A stretch of 7,467 nt of DNA from an uncultured Brevundimonas sp. (GTDB lineage: Bacteria > Pseudomonadota > Alphaproteobacteria > Caulobacterales > Caulobacteraceae): contig CAMLNY010000046.1 of the NCBI GenBank assembly GCA_946481405.1, positions 1 to 7,467 of the forward strand, written 5' to 3'. This document shows positions 5,772-7,467 of the stretch, one piece after another. Under the pieces are notes generated by a model. The model was given only the letters and a program-made list of their open reading frames with translations, was not told the DNA's origin and searched no databases. Numbering within the stretch: position 1 is the stretch's first letter; the number at the start of each line of letters is the position of its first letter. The translations under genes and the position numbers were made by a program.

Positions 5772-6351
5772 TCTGGAGGCGGTCCTTGAGGACATCCGCG
5801 CCTGCCGGGCCTGTCTGGGCGAACTGCCTCACGAGCCGAGGCCGGTGGTGCGGGTCTTTCCGGAGACCCGCCTCTTGATCTGCGGCCAGGCGCCGGGACG
5901 CCGGGTGCATGAGAGCGGCCTGCCCTTCACCGATCCGTCGGGCGACCGGCTGCGGGACTGGATGGGCGTCGACTTCGAGACCTTCTACGCCGATCACCGG
6001 CTGGGCGTCGCGGCCCAGGCCTTCTGCTATCCGGGCACTGCGCCCAGGGGCGGGGACTATCCGCCGCCGAGGCGGTGCGCCGAGCTGTGGCGAGCCCGGC
6101 TGCTGGAGGCCCTGCCGGAGATGGAGCTGACCCTGCTGGTCGGAGGCTATGCCCAGGCGTGGGCGCTGGGCGATCGGGTGGCGGCCAATATGACGGAGAC
6201 GGTGCGGGACTGGCGGGCCTTCGCGCCGTCGATCCTGCCCCTGCCGCATCCGTCGTGGAGGAACACCGCCTGGCTGAGGCGCAATCCGTGGTTCGAGGCC
6301 GAGGTCGTGCCGTATCTTCGCCAGAGGGTCCGGGGCATTCTCGGCCGATGA
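5755..6351 (+). CDS. Uracil-DNA glycosylase family protein with four-cysteine pattern
   Basis: A 198-residue member of the uracil-DNA glycosylase superfamily, expected to flip out and excise, or at least bind, a damaged base. Motif 1 is LICGQAPGRRVHESGLPF (41-58), and SGDRLRDWMG follows at 62-71. Motif 2 is LPHPSWRNTAW (163-173), holding the HPS loop that enters the DNA minor groove. C17, C20 (CRAC), C91 (FCYPG) and C108 (RRCAE) have the CX2C...CX16C spacing of the 4Fe-4S ligands in family 4 and 5 enzymes, suggesting a cluster. Motif 1 has Gln where family 4 has Glu (GEAPG), so activity on uracil is unproven. ATG 5755 overlaps the previous gene by 17 bp, and its TGA overlaps the next ATG, so translation is probably coupled. 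Confidence 0.88.
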   Translation: MTTSSDLEAVLEDIRACRACLGELPHEPRPVVRVFPETRLLICGQAPGRRVHESGLPFTDPSGDRLRDWMGVDFETFYADHRLGVAAQAFCYPGTAPRGGDYPPPRRCAELWRARLLEALPEMELTLLVGGYAQAWALGDRVAANMTETVRDWRAFAPSILPLPHPSWRNTAWLRRNPWFEAEVVPYLRQRVRGILGR

Positions 6352-7343
6352 TCCGCACCGCGATCCTGTCCGTCCTGCTGCTGGGCCTCGCCGCGTGCGC
6401 CACTCCCCATGTGCAGCCGCCGCTGACGCCGCCGGCCGGGTTCGCGGGGCCGAGGATGGAGGCCCAGACTTTCGTCGTCGATGACGGAGGGCGGTTGCCC
6501 TATCTGTACTGGGGTCCGGAGGAGCCGTGGGCGGTCGTCATCGCCCTGCACGGGATGAACGATCACGCCGCCGCCTTCCGTCTGGCCGGGCCGTACTGGG
6601 CAGAGCACGGGATCGCGACCTACGCCTATGACCAGCGCGGCTTCGGCGACAGTCCGGGGCGGGGGATCTGGGCCGGAGAGGCGCGGATGGCCGAGGACCT
6701 GAGAACCGTCGTCGCCCTTGTCCGGGCGCGACATCCGAACGCCCGGATCGCCGTGGCCGGGGAGAGCATGGGCGGGGCGGTGTCGATCTCGGCCTTCGCC
6801 TCGGACCGGCCGCCGGCGGCCGACCAGCTGATCCTGCTGGCGCCGGCCGTGTGGGGCTGGTCGAGCCAGAGCCTGCCGAACCGGGCCAGTCTGTGGGCGG
6901 CGGCGCGGCTGATGGGATCGCGGTCGGTGGAGCCGCCGGAGTGGGCGGTGCGCGACATCCGGGCGACCGACAACCTGATGGAGCTGATCGCCAACGGGAA
7001 CGACCCCGGCTTCATCCGCTCGACCCGGTTCGACGCCCTGTCGGGTCTGGTCGATCTGATGGAGAGCGCGACGGTGAAGCTGGGGCGCGTGAAGGGGCCG
7101 ACGATCCTGATGTACGGCGCCCACGATCAGGTCATCACCCGGAGGCCGATGCGCCGGGCTCTCGAGCGGGCGGGCGAGCCGCCGAACCTGAGGACGGCCT
7201 GGTACCCCGACGGATGGCACCTGCTGAACCGCGACTGGCAGGCGGAGGTTATGTTCCGCGATGTCGAGGCTGTGTTGCGGGATCCAGATGCGGCCCTGCC
7301 GTCAGGTGCGGGGTCGGTGCTCGAGGCGCTTCGACATCCTTAG
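6348..7343 (+). CDS. Lipoprotein alpha/beta hydrolase (monoacylglycerol lipase/lysophospholipase-like)
   Basis: Envelope hydrolase of 331 residues. A type II signal peptide (MIRTAILSVLLLGLAAC) ends in the lipobox LAAC with lipidated C17; the residue after the cysteine is Ala, not Asp, which by the E. coli rule favours the outer membrane. A proline-rich linker leads to the catalytic domain from about 40. The oxyanion region is ALHGMNDH (66-73), the nucleophile is S140 in GESMGG, and the acid and base are probably D260 (YGAHDQVI) and H291 (DGWHLLNRD). YDQRGFGDSPG (94-104) is typical of the Hydrolase_4 lysophospholipase/monoglyceride lipase group, so acylglycerols or lysophospholipids are likely substrates. 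Start ATG 6348 forms ATGA with the preceding stop; an upstream ATG at 6075 in this frame lies inside the glycosylase gene and would bury the signal peptide, so I reject it. Confidence 0.92.
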   Translation: MIRTAILSVLLLGLAACATPHVQPPLTPPAGFAGPRMEAQTFVVDDGGRLPYLYWGPEEPWAVVIALHGMNDHAAAFRLAGPYWAEHGIATYAYDQRGFGDSPGRGIWAGEARMAEDLRTVVALVRARHPNARIAVAGESMGGAVSISAFASDRPPAADQLILLAPAVWGWSSQSLPNRASLWAAARLMGSRSVEPPEWAVRDIRATDNLMELIANGNDPGFIRSTRFDALSGLVDLMESATVKLGRVKGPTILMYGAHDQVITRRPMRRALERAGEPPNLRTAWYPDGWHLLNRDWQAEVMFRDVEAVLRDPDAALPSGAGSVLEALRHP

Positions 7344-7363
7344 AGGCGCTATCGCCCTCCCGT

Positions 7364-7378
7364 CCGATCTTCGATCGG
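7364..7378 (+). other. Small hairpin after the hydrolase gene
   Basis: CCGATC (7364-7369) and GATCGG (7373-7378) pair around a TTC loop, 20 bp past the stop codon. No T-run follows, so it is at best a weak terminator or a 3' end stabiliser. Confidence 0.35.
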
Positions 7379-7415
7379 CCGCAGGACAGGCTGTGTCTCG
7401 CTGCCTGAGCGAGGG

Positions 7416-7464
7416 TTTCGTCCGGTTCGTCCGGACGAAAAACACCATGACGAAACGGACGAAA
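7416..7464 (+). repeat. Cluster of four CGGACGAA/TTCGTCCG copies, possible operator
   Basis: TTCGTCCG occurs at 7417-7424 and 7426-7433, and CGGACGAA at 7432-7439 and 7456-7463. Two of them form the perfect 14-bp palindrome TTCGTCCGGACGAA (7426-7439), and the outer pair makes a 10-bp hairpin TTTCGTCCGG/CCGGACGAAA (7416-7425 with 7431-7440). There is no T-run, so it does not look like a simple terminator on either strand. Its place right before a possible start codon suggests an operator. Confidence 0.5.
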
Positions 7465-7467
7465 CGG
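7447..7467 (+). CDS. Possible start of a further gene (7 codons visible)
   Basis: ATG at 7447 opens a frame reading MTKRTKR to the window edge. A short basic N-terminus after a palindromic operator-like site is common in TetR-type regulators, but seven codons cannot prove a gene or its family. No convincing Shine-Dalgarno is seen; GGAC at 7433-7436 is rather far upstream. Confidence 0.3.

Noticed and set aside
6075..6347. N-terminal extension of the hydrolase from an upstream ATG
   Set aside because: It lies within the glycosylase gene, and the lipoprotein signal peptide beginning at 6348 shows where the protein really starts.
6147..7220. A 357-codon minus-strand frame opposite the glycosylase and lipase genes
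   Set aside because: Arg/Pro/Gly/His-rich antisense shadow; the plus-strand lipase has a complete signal peptide and catalytic triad.
1..7467. Transposon, prophage, CRISPR or tRNA-associated island
   Set aside because: No transposase, integrase, long inverted or spaced repeats, or tRNA-like fold seen, and base composition looks uniform across the window.

Overview
The window is high-GC bacterial chromosome with GC-rich third codon positions, tight gene packing and protein sequences typical of Alphaproteobacteria. The style of the response regulator, aminotransferase, CNT transporter and DUF3253 protein suggests Caulobacteraceae (Brevundimonas/Caulobacter-like). That assignment is inferred from protein character, not from a search. 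I see no mobile element, phage gene, CRISPR array, tRNA or rRNA; this looks like ordinary core or semi-core chromosome.

Layout: (1) 1-1951, minus strand: an OmpR-family response regulator followed 3 bp later by an EnvZ-type sensor kinase that runs off the left edge. (2) 1952-2033: a short divergent intergenic region with a good sigma70-type promoter pointing right. (3) 2034-2912, plus: a branched-chain aminotransferase (ilvE), ended by a strong GNRA-loop hairpin at 2935-2963. (4) 3064-4972, plus: a concentrative nucleoside transporter and, 16 bp later, a glutathione S-transferase. (5) 4969-5403, minus: a PaaI-like hotdog thioesterase, convergent with the GST and sharing a CTAG at the two stop codons. 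(6) 5451-7343, plus: a compact three-gene unit (DUF3253 protein, uracil-DNA-glycosylase-family protein, lipoprotein alpha/beta hydrolase) with 17-bp and 4-bp overlaps. (7) 7344-7467: a tail rich in short inverted repeats that leads into what may be the first codons of another plus-strand gene.

How the genes relate: the two-component pair would sense an envelope signal through the periplasmic loop of the kinase and control transcription through the OmpR-type regulator. ilvE acts in Val/Leu/Ile metabolism. The transporter brings nucleosides across the inner membrane. The last unit mixes a DNA-repair-type fold with an envelope lipoprotein hydrolase, so its linkage may be transcriptional convenience rather than one pathway.

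No clearly new multi-gene system is visible. The most unusual signals are small: both members of the two-component pair carry a 13-14 residue in-frame insertion bounded by direct repeats, one in the kinase dimerisation helix region and one at the start of the regulator's DNA-binding domain; the kinase reading frame looks wrong exactly where its ATP-binding G1 box should begin; the transporter has lost the nucleobase-contact residues of the classic GQTE motif; and four copies of an octamer cluster before the possible gene at the right edge.
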